From: Streptomyces sp. DG1A-41
GTDB taxonomy: Bacteria > Actinomycetota > Actinomycetes > Streptomycetales > Streptomycetaceae
DNA: 64,000 bases
Direction of reading: 5' to 3'
Assembly (NCBI RefSeq): GCF_037055355.1
Contig: NZ_CP146350.1
Location: 4,673,001 to 4,737,000 of the forward strand
Shown: positions 32,917 through 42,614 of the stretch, piece after piece
Layout: the number at the start of each line of letters is the position of its first letter
Numbering within the stretch: the stretch's first letter is position 1
Position numbers and translations under genes: made by a program
The notes under the pieces: generated by a model
The model's database searches: none
Told to the model about the DNA's origin: nothing
What the model saw: only the letters and a program-made list of their open reading frames with translations

Positions 32917-33555
32917 TCAAGGCCTGTGCAACAGCCCCCGTTCCATCGCCACCACCACCGCCCTGGTGCGGTCGTTGACGTCGAGCTTGGCGAACAGGCG
33001 GAGCAGATGCGTCTTCACCGTGGCCTCGGCGATGACGAGGCGGCGGCCGATCTCGGCGTTGGTCAGGCCGTCCGCGACCGCGTTCAGGACGTCCGACTCC
33101 CGGGCGGTGAGCGGGATCTGGGCGGGCTGACGCATGCGGGCGACCAGTCGTTCGGCGACCCGGGGTGCCAGCACCGTCTCCCCGCGCGCCGCCGCGTGGA
33201 TCGCGTCGGCCAGTTGCTCACGGGTGGTGTCCTTGAGGAGGTAGCCGATCGCCCCGGCCTCCACCGCGCGCTCGATCTCCGCGTCGGTGTCGTACGTCGT
33301 CAGGATCAGCACCCGGGTGCGGGGGAAGCGCCGCACGATCTCGGTCGTCGTGGCCACTCCGTCCAGCCCCGGCATCCGCAGGTCGACCAGGGCGACGTCG
33401 GGCTCGTGGCGCTCGACGAGGGAGAGGCCGGCGCGGCCGTCGCCCGCCTCGCCGACGATCTCGATGCCGGTCTCGGAGGCCAGGAGGGCCACGACGCCGG
33501 CCCGCATGACGGTGTGGTCGTCCACGACGATGACGCGGAGCGGTCCGCCGGTCAC
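32917..33555 (-). CDS. NarL/LuxR-type response regulator
   Basis: A 212-aa two-component regulator. The receiver domain (residues about 6-120) has acidic D12/D13, phospho-acceptor D58 (VALVDLRMPG), the Thr in LILTTYD and Lys in GYLLKD. The LuxR helix-turn-helix (about 145-205) reads LTARESDVLNAVADGLTNAE and EATVKTHLLRLFAKL. Its GTG start overlaps the kinase stop codon (GTGA), showing translational coupling with the sensor kinase. Target genes are not evident; the adjacent MMPL transporter is a candidate. Confidence 0.95.
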   Translation of the reverse strand: MTGGPLRVIVVDDHTVMRAGVVALLASETGIEIVGEAGDGRAGLSLVERHEPDVALVDLRMPGLDGVATTTEIVRRFPRTRVLILTTYDTDAEIERAVEAGAIGYLLKDTTREQLADAIHAAARGETVLAPRVAERLVARMRQPAQIPLTARESDVLNAVADGLTNAEIGRRLVIAEATVKTHLLRLFAKLDVNDRTRAVVVAMERGLLHRP

Positions 33556-34742
33556 GACTGCACCCCCTGCGGTATCAGCGCCAGCACCCGCGTCCCGTCG
33601 CCCACCGAACTCGTCACCGTCAGTCTCCCGCCCAGCTCCGCCAGCCGTTTGCGCATGCCGTCCAGGCCGAAGCCCGACGACGACTCCACCACGAACCCGG
33701 TCCCGTCGTCGGTGATTTCGAGCTCAACGCCGTGCGGCTGCCCGGTCAGCACCACACCGACCGTGGAGGCGCGGGCGTGCTTGCGCACGTTGGCCAGGGA
33801 CTCCTGGGTGCAGCGCAGCAGCGCGATCCGGGTCTGCTGGTCGCACTCCAGGTCCGCCAGCTCGGCGTCGACGGTCAGGCCGGTGTCCTCCGCGAAACGG
33901 TCCAGGGTCCGGCGGAGGGTCTGCGCCACCGAACCGGCGGCCGCCTGGCCGGGGCGCTGGGGCGGGCCGACCAGTTCCCGGGCCTCGGCGAGGTTCTCCC
34001 GGGCCGTCGACTCGATCGAGCGCAACTGCTGGGCGCTGCGCGCCGGGTCGGAGCCGAGTCCCGCCCGGGCCGCCTCGGCGAGCACGATGATCGAGGCGAA
34101 GCCCTGCGCGAGGGTGTCGTGGATCTCCCGCGCCATCCGCTCCCGCTCGTCCGCCGCGCCCTGACGCTTGTGGGCCTCGGACAACTCGGCCTGGGTCTCT
34201 TCGAGTTCGGTGATCAGCCTCGCCCGTTCGGCACTCTGCCCGACCACCGAGTGCGCCCACAGCCCGATCAGCGCCCCCACGGCGACGACGAGCACCGTGG
34301 ACACGAGCGTCTCGGTGAAGAACTCCACCGTCCAGCCGTCCTGCCGCAGCACGCTCGCGGCCAGGGTGGCGGCCGTGGCGAGCCCCAGGAACCCCATCGA
34401 GGCCCTCGGCGTCCGCCCGAACAACCAGTAGTGCGGCAGCGTCACCATGAACAGCGCCGCGTAGTTGCCGCGCAGATACGCCAGCCCGCCCAGCGCGACC
34501 ACCAGCACCGACAGGTACACGTGCGGCCGTATGACGGGGTTGCCCGGGAAGCGGTCCAGGACCGCGTAGGACAGCACCACCCCGCCCAGCAGGGCCAGCG
34601 CCGCGTACTTGCTCCCGCCGGGCCGGTCGATGGCGACCAGCCCGACGGCCATCACGGCGAACAGCAACCAGCACACCGCGTTCCAGCGGCGCAGTGAAGT
34701 CGCCCAGAAGGCATCGGGAGTGGACCCGGCGAGAGCGGTCAT
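33552..34742 (-). CDS. Sensor histidine kinase (HisKA_3, NarX/DesK type)
   Basis: A 396-aa membrane sensor kinase. The N-terminal half carries five or six TM helices (e.g. AVCWLLFAVMAVGLVAID, KYAALALLGGVVLSYAVLD, LVSTVLVVAVGALIGLW) with no large outside domain. A coiled segment (ARLITELEETQAELSEAHKR) leads to the H-box REIHDTLAQGF (His about 207). The HATPase_c domain has the N-box (LANVRKHA) and G1 box (DDGTGF). It partners the downstream response regulator, with overlapping stop and start codons. ATG at 34742 follows the MMPL stop by only 5 bp, so all three genes probably form one operon. Confidence 0.93.
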   Translation of the reverse strand: MTALAGSTPDAFWATSLRRWNAVCWLLFAVMAVGLVAIDRPGGSKYAALALLGGVVLSYAVLDRFPGNPVIRPHVYLSVLVVALGGLAYLRGNYAALFMVTLPHYWLFGRTPRASMGFLGLATAATLAASVLRQDGWTVEFFTETLVSTVLVVAVGALIGLWAHSVVGQSAERARLITELEETQAELSEAHKRQGAADERERMAREIHDTLAQGFASIIVLAEAARAGLGSDPARSAQQLRSIESTARENLAEARELVGPPQRPGQAAAGSVAQTLRRTLDRFAEDTGLTVDAELADLECDQQTRIALLRCTQESLANVRKHARASTVGVVLTGQPHGVELEITDDGTGFVVESSSGFGLDGMRKRLAELGGRLTVTSSVGDGTRVLALIPQGVQS

Positions 34743-34747
34743 ACCGA

Positions 34748-36952
34748 TCAACGTACGTCGACCGCCGGACGGGAGGACGACCTTTTCTCCGGGCCGGCCG
34801 TCGCCCGGCGTCCCGGACGCGAGGGCCACCAACTCGCCTCGCCCAGCAGCAGCATCGCGGCCGGCAGCACCATGATCCGCACCACGAACGCGTCGATCAG
34901 CACGGCCGCCGCCAGGACGAAGCCCATCTGCTTCATCTCGATGATGTGCAGGAAGACGAAGCCGGCGAACACGGTCGTCATCACCACCGCCGCGCTGGTC
35001 ACCACGCTCGCCGAGGAGCGGATCCCGTCGAGCACGGCCTGCCGCGTGGGCACTCCCTCGAGTACGGCCTCCCGGATCCGGCTCACCACGAACACCTGGT
35101 AGTCCATCGAAAGACCGAAGAGGATCACGAAGAGGAACAGCGGCACACGCGACCCGATCGACCCGCTGGACCGGAAGTCCAGCAGCCCCTCGGCCCACGT
35201 CCCCTGGAAGACCAGCACGAGCAGCCCGAGCGCCGCCGCGGCGGACAGCAGGTTCAGGGCGACGCCGAGCAGTCCGAGCACCACCGAACGGAAGGCGTAC
35301 ACGGTCATCGCGAACGTCACCAGCAGCAACGCGCCGAGCACCAGCGGCAGTTTGCCGTTCTGGTGGGCGGGATAGTCGGCGTAGCGGGCGACGTCGCCGC
35401 TCACGCCGTACTCTGCGCCGGTGATCCGGCCGACGGTCGCGGGCAGGAAGTCGTCCCGGAGCCGGTCCAGGGAGTCGTACGCCTCGTCAGAGTTGCCGAG
35501 GTACGGCACCTTCAGTTCGAGGGTGCTGGTGCGGTCGTCGGCGGACGACCGTATCCGCGAGGCGTCGGTGAACAGCGGGTCGGCCGCGGCGCGCCGGGCC
35601 ACCTCGCGCAGGGCGTCGCCGACCTCCGCCGACCGCGAGGCATCGGCGCGCACGACGACCTGGTGGGTCACCCGCTGCTCGGGGAACGCCTCGTTGAGCC
35701 GGTCGTAGACCTGCATCGCGGGAATGTCGCGGGAGTGTGTGTCCCGGCTCATCTCCGTGATCTTCAGTCCGGCCAGCGGGACGACGAGGGCGAGGAGCGC
35801 GACGACCGAGACGCACAGGGTCGCGAGGGGATGCCGGGCGGCGGGTCGCAGCAGAGCACTCCACGCCCGGCCGCCGCCCGTCCCGCCCCGCACCCGGCGC
35901 ACGGCCTTTCCGCGCTCCGCCCGCCGCAGTGCCCGGCGGTCCGCCCGCCGCCCCAGCTTGACGAGCAGCGCGGGCAGGGCCGTCAGCGAACTGGCCACCG
36001 CGACCAGGACGACCACGATGGTGCCGGTCGCGAGGGAGGAGAAGATCACGTCGGAGGCCAGGTACAGGGTCGCCGTGGAGGCGACCACCGCGAGCCCGGA
36101 GACCACGACCGCCCGGCCCGAGGTCGCGGCGGCCAGCTCCACGAGGGCCTCGGAGGAGAGCCGCCCGCCGGAGCGGGCCCGTTCCTCCCGCTCGCGCTTG
36201 AGATAGAAGAGCGTGTAGTCGACGCCGACCGCGAGGCCGATCATCAGGATGACGTTCGTGCCGACCCCGGCGTCGGGCGACACGTGTGAGACGACCATGG
36301 AGAGCCCGACCGCCGCCGCGATCGACGACAGCGCCAGCAGCAACGGCACCCCGGCCATGGTCACCGACCCGAACACCACCATCAGCGTGAGCAGGGTGAC
36401 CGGCAGGGTGATCGCCTCGGACAGGGCCAGGTCGTCACTGCGCTGCTGGTCGACCCCCTTGCTGACGGAGGGACTTCCGGTCTCCTCCAGCAGCAGCCCG
36501 GGGTGGCTCTTCTGCACCGCCGAGGTCTGCGCCACGAGCGCGTCGACCTTGTCCTTCGCGTCCCGCTCCTCGCCCTTCAGCGCCACCTCGACCATGAGGA
36601 CGCGCCGGTCCTCGGAGAGCAACGGGCCGGCCACACCGGCCACTTCGGGCAGCCGCCGCATCCGCTCGGTCAGATCGTCCGCGGCGGCCCGGGCGGCGCC
36701 CTCGTCGAGGACACCGCCCGAACGGGAGGAGATCAGCACCTGCTCGGCGGCCCTGCGCTCCAGATGCGCCTCGGCCGCCAGGGCCTCGGCACGGCCGGCC
36801 TCGCCGACCCGGTAGTCCGCCGTCTTCGCACTGTTCGTGCCGACGGCACTGCCGACGCCCAGACACAGCGCCACGAACACCAGCCAGCCGGCGATCGCCC
36901 GCCAGGGATGCCGCGCACTCCAGCGCGCCACCCGCACAGATAATGAGTTCAT
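34748..36952 (-). CDS. MMPL/RND-type membrane transporter
   Basis: A 734-aa MMPL family exporter, usually moving lipids or hydrophobic compounds. It has 11-12 TM helices in the normal two-half layout: helix 1 (WRAIAGWLVFVALCLGVG), an outside loop (about 45-175), helices 2-6 with the conserved GLAVGVDYTLF segment, then a second loop and helices 8-12 with FGLSMDYQVF. The ATG at 36952 (MNSLSV) gives a TTA codon at residue 4 (36941-36943); a downstream GTG start would exclude it. It lies directly upstream of the two-component genes in the same orientation, so the pair may control or be controlled with this pump. Confidence 0.92.
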   Translation of the reverse strand: MNSLSVRVARWSARHPWRAIAGWLVFVALCLGVGSAVGTNSAKTADYRVGEAGRAEALAAEAHLERRAAEQVLISSRSGGVLDEGAARAAADDLTERMRRLPEVAGVAGPLLSEDRRVLMVEVALKGEERDAKDKVDALVAQTSAVQKSHPGLLLEETGSPSVSKGVDQQRSDDLALSEAITLPVTLLTLMVVFGSVTMAGVPLLLALSSIAAAVGLSMVVSHVSPDAGVGTNVILMIGLAVGVDYTLFYLKREREERARSGGRLSSEALVELAAATSGRAVVVSGLAVVASTATLYLASDVIFSSLATGTIVVVLVAVASSLTALPALLVKLGRRADRRALRRAERGKAVRRVRGGTGGGRAWSALLRPAARHPLATLCVSVVALLALVVPLAGLKITEMSRDTHSRDIPAMQVYDRLNEAFPEQRVTHQVVVRADASRSAEVGDALREVARRAAADPLFTDASRIRSSADDRTSTLELKVPYLGNSDEAYDSLDRLRDDFLPATVGRITGAEYGVSGDVARYADYPAHQNGKLPLVLGALLLVTFAMTVYAFRSVVLGLLGVALNLLSAAAALGLLVLVFQGTWAEGLLDFRSSGSIGSRVPLFLFVILFGLSMDYQVFVVSRIREAVLEGVPTRQAVLDGIRSSASVVTSAAVVMTTVFAGFVFLHIIEMKQMGFVLAAAVLIDAFVVRIMVLPAAMLLLGEASWWPSRPGRRATAGPEKRSSSRPAVDVR

Positions 36953-37012
36953 GCCCAAAAGCGTGGCTGAGCTGGGCAGTTGCCCGACAGAGGCACTCGG
37001 TTGAACCTGCCG

Positions 37013-37051
37013 TCCACCGGCCGGTGGATTGGGGCCCTGGGGAAAACCCCA
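37013..37051. terminator. Palindrome and hairpin downstream of GH97 gene
   Basis: TCCACCGGCCGGTGGA (37013-37028) is a perfect 16-bp palindrome. TGGGG/CCCCA around AAAA follows at 37038-37051. Both lie between the stop of the GH97 gene and the start of the MMPL gene, so the palindrome could also be an operator for MMPL. Confidence 0.5.
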
Positions 37052-37063
37052 CCCCCTTTGGGA

Positions 37064-39049
37064 TCAGCCCGGCGTCAGGACGACCGCCTGGCCGCCCGCC
37101 GGGGCCATGGCCACGTCGAGCGTGTCGGCGGCGGTGACGGTCCGGGTGCTGACCACGACCGGAGTCCGGAACGGGCTGGAGCCCGGGGTGCCGTCGGCGT
37201 AGACCGTCGCCGTGTGGGTGCCGCTGCCGAGGAAGGACAGAGGCAGGGACAGCGTCCTGGACGACTCGTCGGTCATCGCGCCCAGGTACCAGGTGGAGCC
37301 GCTTCGGCGGGCGACCGCGATGTACTCGCCGATCGCTCCGGCCAGGGTGCGGCTCTCGTCCCAGGTCACCGGCACGGCGTTGAACCACGGCAGGCCGGGC
37401 CAGTTGGCCGGGTTGTTGTACTTGGACGGCCTGTCGTACCAGAAGAGGAAGTTGAGGGGCTGGTAGTACACCGCGGCCATCGCCATCTGGTGGGCGTTGG
37501 TCGTCTTGTCGCGGGACTGGCCGTAGCAGATCGTGTAGTCCATCGGGCCGCCGATGTTGCGCGCGAACGGCAGGGTCACGTTGTGCGTGGCGGTCGGGAA
37601 CTGCTCGTTGCCGCGTACGCCTTCCAGGCTGATCCAGTTCGGGTACGTCCGTTCGTAGCCGAACGGCCGGACGTCGTCGTGCATGTCGATCAGCAGCTGG
37701 TACTTGGCCGCCGTCTTCGCCCAGTCGATGATCTGGTTGGTCATGGACTGGGTGCCGTCGTTGATGAAGCCCAGCTTGATGCCCCGCACGCCCCAGCTCT
37801 CGTAGAGGGCGAAGAGGGAGTCCGCGTCGGTCAGCGCGAGCCGGTTGACGTAGAGGAAGAGGCCGACGCCCCTGCTCGTGGCGTACGAGATGACCGACGG
37901 CAGGTCGATCGCGGCGATGGGCTCGGTGGCGTCCGGGGTGGTGAACTCGGGGCCGTACCAGCCGGCGTCGTACTCGATGTACTCGAGTCCCCGGGCCACG
38001 GCGAAGTCGACGCCCGCCAGGCCGGCGGCGGTGGTCAGCTCGCAGCGGAAGACCTTGCCCGGCTTGATCCAGGAGGTGTCGGGGAGGGCGTTCGGCGGGG
38101 CCAGGTTGAGCACCAGCTCGGCGTGGTCGACCAGTTCGGCGTGGGTGGCGCCGATCACCACCGCGCGCCACGGTGTGGCGAAGGGCGTGGTGACGGTCGA
38201 GGTCGTCTCCACGGGGCCGGTGCCGCGGGCGGTGTGCTCCATCAGGAAGGCGGAGAGGGTGTGGGGCTCGCCGGCGACCGAGCCGAGCATCAGCCGGGGG
38301 TAGTCCACCCGCGCGGACTCGCAGACGCAGGCGATGAGCCCGCCGGTGAGAGTGGCGGTGAGGGGGAGGTCGGTGAGCGGCCCGTTGTCCGTGCCGGCCG
38401 TGCCGGTGACCGGTAGGGAACCCGGCGCGACCGGCTCGTAGGCGTTCTCGTCGCGGGCGCTGTAGACGGTGGTGCCGTCGGGGAAGACGAACGTCGTCAG
38501 CTCGTCGGCGATGGTGGCGGTGCCCTCGTCGAGGAGGAGGTAGCGCAGGGCGATGCCCGTCCTGTACGCGCGGACCTGGACGCCGAAGCGGATGCCCGAG
38601 GCCCGGTCCTGAAGGTCCCAGCGCTGTTCCTGGTAGTGGTCGGTGACGGTCGCGTTGCGGCCGTAGACCGGGGTCCAGGTGGTGCGGTGGGTGCCGTACC
38701 GCTCCCCGGTCACCCTGACATCACTGCCGAGGACGGTGCCGTCGCCGAGCCGGAGGCCCAGGGCCGACGGGGCGATCACCGTCCGGGCGTCGCGGCGGGC
38801 GGACCAGCGCAGCGCGCCGTCCACCAGGGACAGGGTGACGGAGGTGCCTCCCATGCGGGCGGTGACGCTCTGAGGGCGGCCCGGCCGGTCGTCGCCCGCG
38901 GCGCGGGCCGGGCCGGTCGTGGCGATCCCGGCCGCGGCCAGTCCGGCGGTGACGGCCGCGCCCTTGAGCACGGCCCGGCGGGACGCGGGCGTCGGGTGGC
39001 CGGCCGTTCCGTCCGCGGCGGGCTCTTCCCGTTCTCCCGGAGCTCTCAT
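37064..39049 (-). CDS. Secreted GH97 alpha-glycosidase
   Basis: A 661-aa exported enzyme with a Tat-type signal (SRRAVLKGAAVTAGLAAAG). An N-terminal beta-sandwich (about 60-310), a (beta/alpha)8 barrel (about 315-560) and a C-terminal beta domain follow the GH97 order. Barrel motifs: GLEYIEYDAGWYGPEF, GVRGIKLGFIND and TYPNWISLEGVRGNEQF. In retaining GH97 enzymes the nucleophile Asp sits where Gly is found here (KLGF rather than KVDF), so this protein fits the inverting, SusB-like subgroup in which Glu residues catalyse. Substrates of the family are alpha-glucosides or alpha-galactosides. ATG 39049 has GGAAGG upstream. Confidence 0.85.
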   Translation of the reverse strand: MRAPGEREEPAADGTAGHPTPASRRAVLKGAAVTAGLAAAGIATTGPARAAGDDRPGRPQSVTARMGGTSVTLSLVDGALRWSARRDARTVIAPSALGLRLGDGTVLGSDVRVTGERYGTHRTTWTPVYGRNATVTDHYQEQRWDLQDRASGIRFGVQVRAYRTGIALRYLLLDEGTATIADELTTFVFPDGTTVYSARDENAYEPVAPGSLPVTGTAGTDNGPLTDLPLTATLTGGLIACVCESARVDYPRLMLGSVAGEPHTLSAFLMEHTARGTGPVETTSTVTTPFATPWRAVVIGATHAELVDHAELVLNLAPPNALPDTSWIKPGKVFRCELTTAAGLAGVDFAVARGLEYIEYDAGWYGPEFTTPDATEPIAAIDLPSVISYATSRGVGLFLYVNRLALTDADSLFALYESWGVRGIKLGFINDGTQSMTNQIIDWAKTAAKYQLLIDMHDDVRPFGYERTYPNWISLEGVRGNEQFPTATHNVTLPFARNIGGPMDYTICYGQSRDKTTNAHQMAMAAVYYQPLNFLFWYDRPSKYNNPANWPGLPWFNAVPVTWDESRTLAGAIGEYIAVARRSGSTWYLGAMTDESSRTLSLPLSFLGSGTHTATVYADGTPGSSPFRTPVVVSTRTVTAADTLDVAMAPAGGQAVVLTPG

Positions 39050-39149
39050 GGTGAGGGACCTTCCCCAGTGGTGGGCAGTAAGTGGTAGTAACCGTTTTCT
39101 GCGAGTGCAGTTGTACGGGGCGGCGCAAGGCGGGGTCAAGAGGGAGGAA

Positions 39150-39192
39150 CACCCCGGGTGCCGGGCCTGAAGGTGGCCGGGCACCCGGGGTG
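39150..39192. terminator. Terminator after tripeptidyl aminopeptidase gene
   Basis: An 18-bp stem with one mismatch (39150-39167 with 39175-39192) and a 7-base loop, just past the minus-strand stop at 39212. Confidence 0.75.
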
Positions 39193-39211
39193 CCGTGGTG
39201 CGGTCGGTCGG

Positions 39212-40873
39212 TCAGCGCAGGACGCCGAGGCGGTCCAGGCGGTCGTTCACACCGTTGCGGAGCTCACCGAGGGTCGTGCCGGGCGGGGCCACCTTCGGCG
39301 TGGAGGACGGCGGCTGGGTCTCGTCCGCGCAGGTCGTGCCGCGCGCCGGCACCTTCAGGTCCACCAGGTAGCCGGTGACCGCGTCCGTCGCGCAGGCGCT
39401 GCGCCCGAAGGCGGTGTGCCCCTCGGCCTCGAAGGTGAGCAGCCGGCCGTTGTCCAGCTCCCGGGACAGGGCCACCGCGTCCCGGTAGGGGGTGTCCGGG
39501 TCTCCGGTGGTGCCGAGCACGAGGATCGGCGCGGAGCCCTCCGCCCGGAAGGAACCGTCGTAGCGGCTGACCCGCTCGCCGGGCCACTGGGCGCAGGCGG
39601 TGGCGTGCTGGTGGTCGTAGAGCGGCGGACCGTACGCCAGGGCCGGTCCGAGCAGCGGCGCCAGCCTGGCGTTGGTGGTGACCTGCCGCTTCAGCAGGGC
39701 CGGGTCGCTCGGGTAGGCCTTGTCGACGCACTCGACGACCACGTTCGGGTTGAGGAAGTCGTAGCTGGCCGATGAAGGCGGCCGGAGCAGGAAGGAGGTG
39801 TTGTCGCGCTGCTGGGCCTTGCGCAGGGCCTCGCCGAGGGAGGGCCAGATGACCTTGCCCTCGTTGATGTTGAACAGCAGGCGGTAGACGAGGGTGTAGC
39901 CGTTCGCCTGCCCGCCGTTGGCCGTCGGTACGGGGTTGGCGTCGAGGTCGGCCTTGAGCTTCTCGAACGCGCCCCGCGGGTCGCCGTCGCCGAAGCCGCA
40001 CGTGTCCTGGTCGGCCTTGCACCAGGCGAGGAAGCGGCTCATCGCGCCGTCCAGGGCGAGGTACTGGGGCCGGTCGTAGGCGTACGGCCGGTTCGCGTAG
40101 TGCTCGGGGTCGTAAGCGCCGTCGAGCGCGAGCGCGCGCACCCGCTCGGGGAACATGGCGGCGTAGACGGTGCCGATGTAACTCCCGAACGACCGCCCGT
40201 AGTAGGTCAGTCGCTCCTCACCGAGAGCCTGACGCAGCAGGTCGATGTCACGGGCGACGTACTCGGTGCCCACGTACGGCACCAGCTCGCCCGCGTTGTC
40301 CTGGCAGGCCTGGCCGAACGCGGCGGCCTGGCGCACGGCGGGCTCGTAGGCGTCCGGGCCGGGGACGCCCTTGGCCGCGGTGATGGCCTGCGCGTACGTC
40401 GGGTCGTCCCAGCACGTGACCGGTGAACTGCGCCCGACGCCGCGTACGTCGTACCCGAAGACGTCGAAGGAGTCGCGCAGGGCGGCGGGCAGCTCGGCGT
40501 AGTTGCCGCGCACGAAGTCCACGCCGGAGTTGCCGGGCCCGCCGGGCTGGAGGAAGAGAGCGCCCTTCCTCCCGGCCTGGTCCGGGGCCTTCTTGCGGAT
40601 GACCGCCAGGGTGATGGTCCTGCCCTGCGGGTCGCGGTAGTCCAGCGGTACGTCGGCGTTCGCGCACTCGAAGCCGCCCTGGCAGTCGGACCAGGACAGG
40701 GACGGCACGGGCGGCTGACCGTCGCTCCCGTCCGGCTGGGCGGCCATCACCTGGGCGGCGGTTCCGGCGACAGCGAAGGAGACGGCGGCGGCGACGGCGA
40801 TCCTCAGGCGTGGGAGGCGTCTGCGCGGCGCGCGGGTGCCGGACCGTCTGGATCCATGAGCTTGCTCGGTCAC
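39212..40873 (-). CDS. Secreted alpha/beta-hydrolase, tripeptidyl aminopeptidase (SlpD/TAP family)
   Basis: A 553-aa exported peptidase. The signal peptide (LRIAVAAAVSFAVAGTAAQVMA) ends near residue 44. PGGPGNSGVDF is the oxyanion-hole region, GRSFGSYIG the nucleophile elbow (GxSxG), LGTTGDPDTPY carries the catalytic Asp and GHTAFGRSACA the His. The TAP-C domain lies at the end. Such enzymes release tripeptides from the N-termini of extracellular proteins, and related SlpD/SlpE are mycelium-associated. The GTG start at 40873 follows GAGGGG; an upstream in-frame start at 40900 is possible. The upstream 351-bp gap (40874-41224) shows no gene; TAGTCT at 41138-41143 may be the -10 of the next plus-strand gene. 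Confidence 0.88.
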   Translation of the reverse strand: MTEQAHGSRRSGTRAPRRRLPRLRIAVAAAVSFAVAGTAAQVMAAQPDGSDGQPPVPSLSWSDCQGGFECANADVPLDYRDPQGRTITLAVIRKKAPDQAGRKGALFLQPGGPGNSGVDFVRGNYAELPAALRDSFDVFGYDVRGVGRSSPVTCWDDPTYAQAITAAKGVPGPDAYEPAVRQAAAFGQACQDNAGELVPYVGTEYVARDIDLLRQALGEERLTYYGRSFGSYIGTVYAAMFPERVRALALDGAYDPEHYANRPYAYDRPQYLALDGAMSRFLAWCKADQDTCGFGDGDPRGAFEKLKADLDANPVPTANGGQANGYTLVYRLLFNINEGKVIWPSLGEALRKAQQRDNTSFLLRPPSSASYDFLNPNVVVECVDKAYPSDPALLKRQVTTNARLAPLLGPALAYGPPLYDHQHATACAQWPGERVSRYDGSFRAEGSAPILVLGTTGDPDTPYRDAVALSRELDNGRLLTFEAEGHTAFGRSACATDAVTGYLVDLKVPARGTTCADETQPPSSTPKVAPPGTTLGELRNGVNDRLDRLGVLR

Positions 40874-41224
40874 TGTGGTGATTCCCCTCGGGCGCGGCAC
40901 ATGTGCCGTCGAGCACCCCGTGGTGCGACTGGTCGTTGAAGTTTCTAGCTCACCCGCAGGGGGAAGGGAATGACGATCGGCCTTGTGGACCGCCTCCCAC
41001 GGGATCTCCCCAGTACCCGCCGGTAGTTGCGGCCCTGTTCACTTCCGGAACGGTGGAGGGCACGCGGCGGCGATGCGGAGTGCCTCGGCCGTTCGGCCGA
41101 GCCGCGGGGGCCGGGCCGCTGCCTGGGATCCGCTGCGTAGTCTGAGGGCATCTCTGGTCAAGAGCCGGGAGCGGCGGACCAGTTCACCCGAGCGAATTCC
41201 TCCCCCACCCCAAGGACAGTCAGC

Positions 41225-41740
41225 GTGTCGTTGTCGAAAGACAGTCGTCTCAAAGTCGCCATCCTCGCCGCCCTGGTCGCGGTCACCGGCCTGGCCACGG
41301 CCGGACCCGCCCTCGCGACCACGCCGGCGGTCACCGCCGCCGTGACCGTCACGGCTCACCAGGCGCAGGAGCCCGCCCTGCCCACCGACTTCGTGGACCT
41401 GCCCATGAGCCCCCTGCGGGCCGACGCCCCGCAGGAGTTCACCGTCACGTACCGCAACACCACGTCGACGCCCACGACCGTCGCCCCGCAACTCCTGGTG
41501 ACGTCCCCCGACACCGGCCCGTTCCTGGCGCCGTCGGACGTCAAGGTGGAGCGGCGCACGGGGCATGGCTGCTGGGTGGCCGTGCGGCTGGCCAGCCAGA
41601 CCGGGACGCTGTTCACGGATCTCGTCGGTGCGCAGCGGGCGTTGGGGGCGGGGGAGACGCTCGAGGAGCGGTACCGGGTGACGGCCCTGAATCCACAGGC
41701 CGTGGGGACGGTGGAGCCGAGGGTGGCCTTGTACGGCTGA
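41225..41740 (+). CDS. Small secreted protein of unknown function
   Basis: A 171-aa protein with a clear signal peptide (KVAILAALVAVTGLATAGPALA). The mature part is beta-rich and reads like a single Ig/DUF11-type domain: EFTVTYRNTTSTPTTVAPQLLV, GAGETLEERYRVTALN. One Cys lies in GHGCWVAV. The GTG start follows AAGGA by 8 bases. I do not recognise a family. A surface or secreted accessory role is inferred from the export signal alone. Confidence 0.7.
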   Translation: MSLSKDSRLKVAILAALVAVTGLATAGPALATTPAVTAAVTVTAHQAQEPALPTDFVDLPMSPLRADAPQEFTVTYRNTTSTPTTVAPQLLVTSPDTGPFLAPSDVKVERRTGHGCWVAVRLASQTGTLFTDLVGAQRALGAGETLEERYRVTALNPQAVGTVEPRVALYG

Positions 41741-41834
41741 GTCGGCGCTCTCGCCCACCAGTGGCAGGGCGATGGCCCGCCGACCAGGGCCTGTCCGGCG
41801 GATCTCGCCGGACAGGCCCGTGGTCCCGGGAGGT

Positions 41835-42407
41835 TCAGCGCTTGAGCGTGAAGGTGAAGTCGCCGGAGAGCTTGCCGCTCAGCCGGCCTGCCGAGACGAG
41901 TCTCCCCTCCGTGATCAGTCGTTCGACCTCGGCCCGCGAAAGACCGCAGCCTTCAGCGATCAGTCGCACCGGCCGGACCGGGATCCGCGCCGCGAAGCGG
42001 ACCGAGACGTCCATCACCTCGCGGTCCTGGTGATCCGTTGTCCAGCGGTCCTGGTGATCCGATCCGCCGGTGTCGAGGCGCCAGGCGTTGTCCCAGTCGA
42101 GGGCGATGCGATTACGGCGCCGCACGACCGGATCCTGGAGCAGCTCGGCCGCCAGGCCGAGGTCGTTGTCATGCAGCCGGTCCAGCAACTCGGGCCGTAC
42201 GGAGCGCACGTTCATCCGCTCCAGAAGCGTGAGCTTTGCCGTGTCCCCGCAAGCGGTACAGAGCACGAGGAGCCAGGCGTCGATGAGCTTGTGGTTCGCG
42301 TTGACGCGGAACTTTCCGCTTGCCCTGAAGCGCTCGGACGCACACGCGTGGCAACGACGGCGAACGAGTGGCGGGCAGGTGGGCGCGACCACCCAGTTGG
42401 TGAGCAC
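41835..42407 (-). CDS. DUF1062 family protein
   Basis: A 190-aa protein of DUF1062. Two CxxC pairs near the N-terminus (CHACAS, LCTACGD) suggest a zinc ribbon; GKFRVNANHKLIDAWLL is the family hallmark. A helical region and an S4/HTH-like end (EGCGLSRAEVERLITEGRLV) follow. The start is GTG at 42407. The function is unknown. The intervening 42408-42614 stretch shows no gene. Confidence 0.85.
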   Translation of the reverse strand: MLTNWVVAPTCPPLVRRRCHACASERFRASGKFRVNANHKLIDAWLLVLCTACGDTAKLTLLERMNVRSVRPELLDRLHDNDLGLAAELLQDPVVRRRNRIALDWDNAWRLDTGGSDHQDRWTTDHQDREVMDVSVRFAARIPVRPVRLIAEGCGLSRAEVERLITEGRLVSAGRLSGKLSGDFTFTLKR

Positions 42408-42614
42408 AGAAGTACACCGGTTTCAGTGAGAAGTCCGCAGCAAGAAGCAGCGCGGCGCACATGCGCGACGCGCGACACATCAGCACTCGGGAGGTCTCAC
42501 ACGGTGTACAACGGCACGTCCTAGCCCAGACGACTTGGTTCGGCAGCACGGTAATGGCGCACAGCGGCGCCGCTCCACCGGTTTTCGAGCGCCCGTCCCC
42601 GTCGTCGACCAGGT

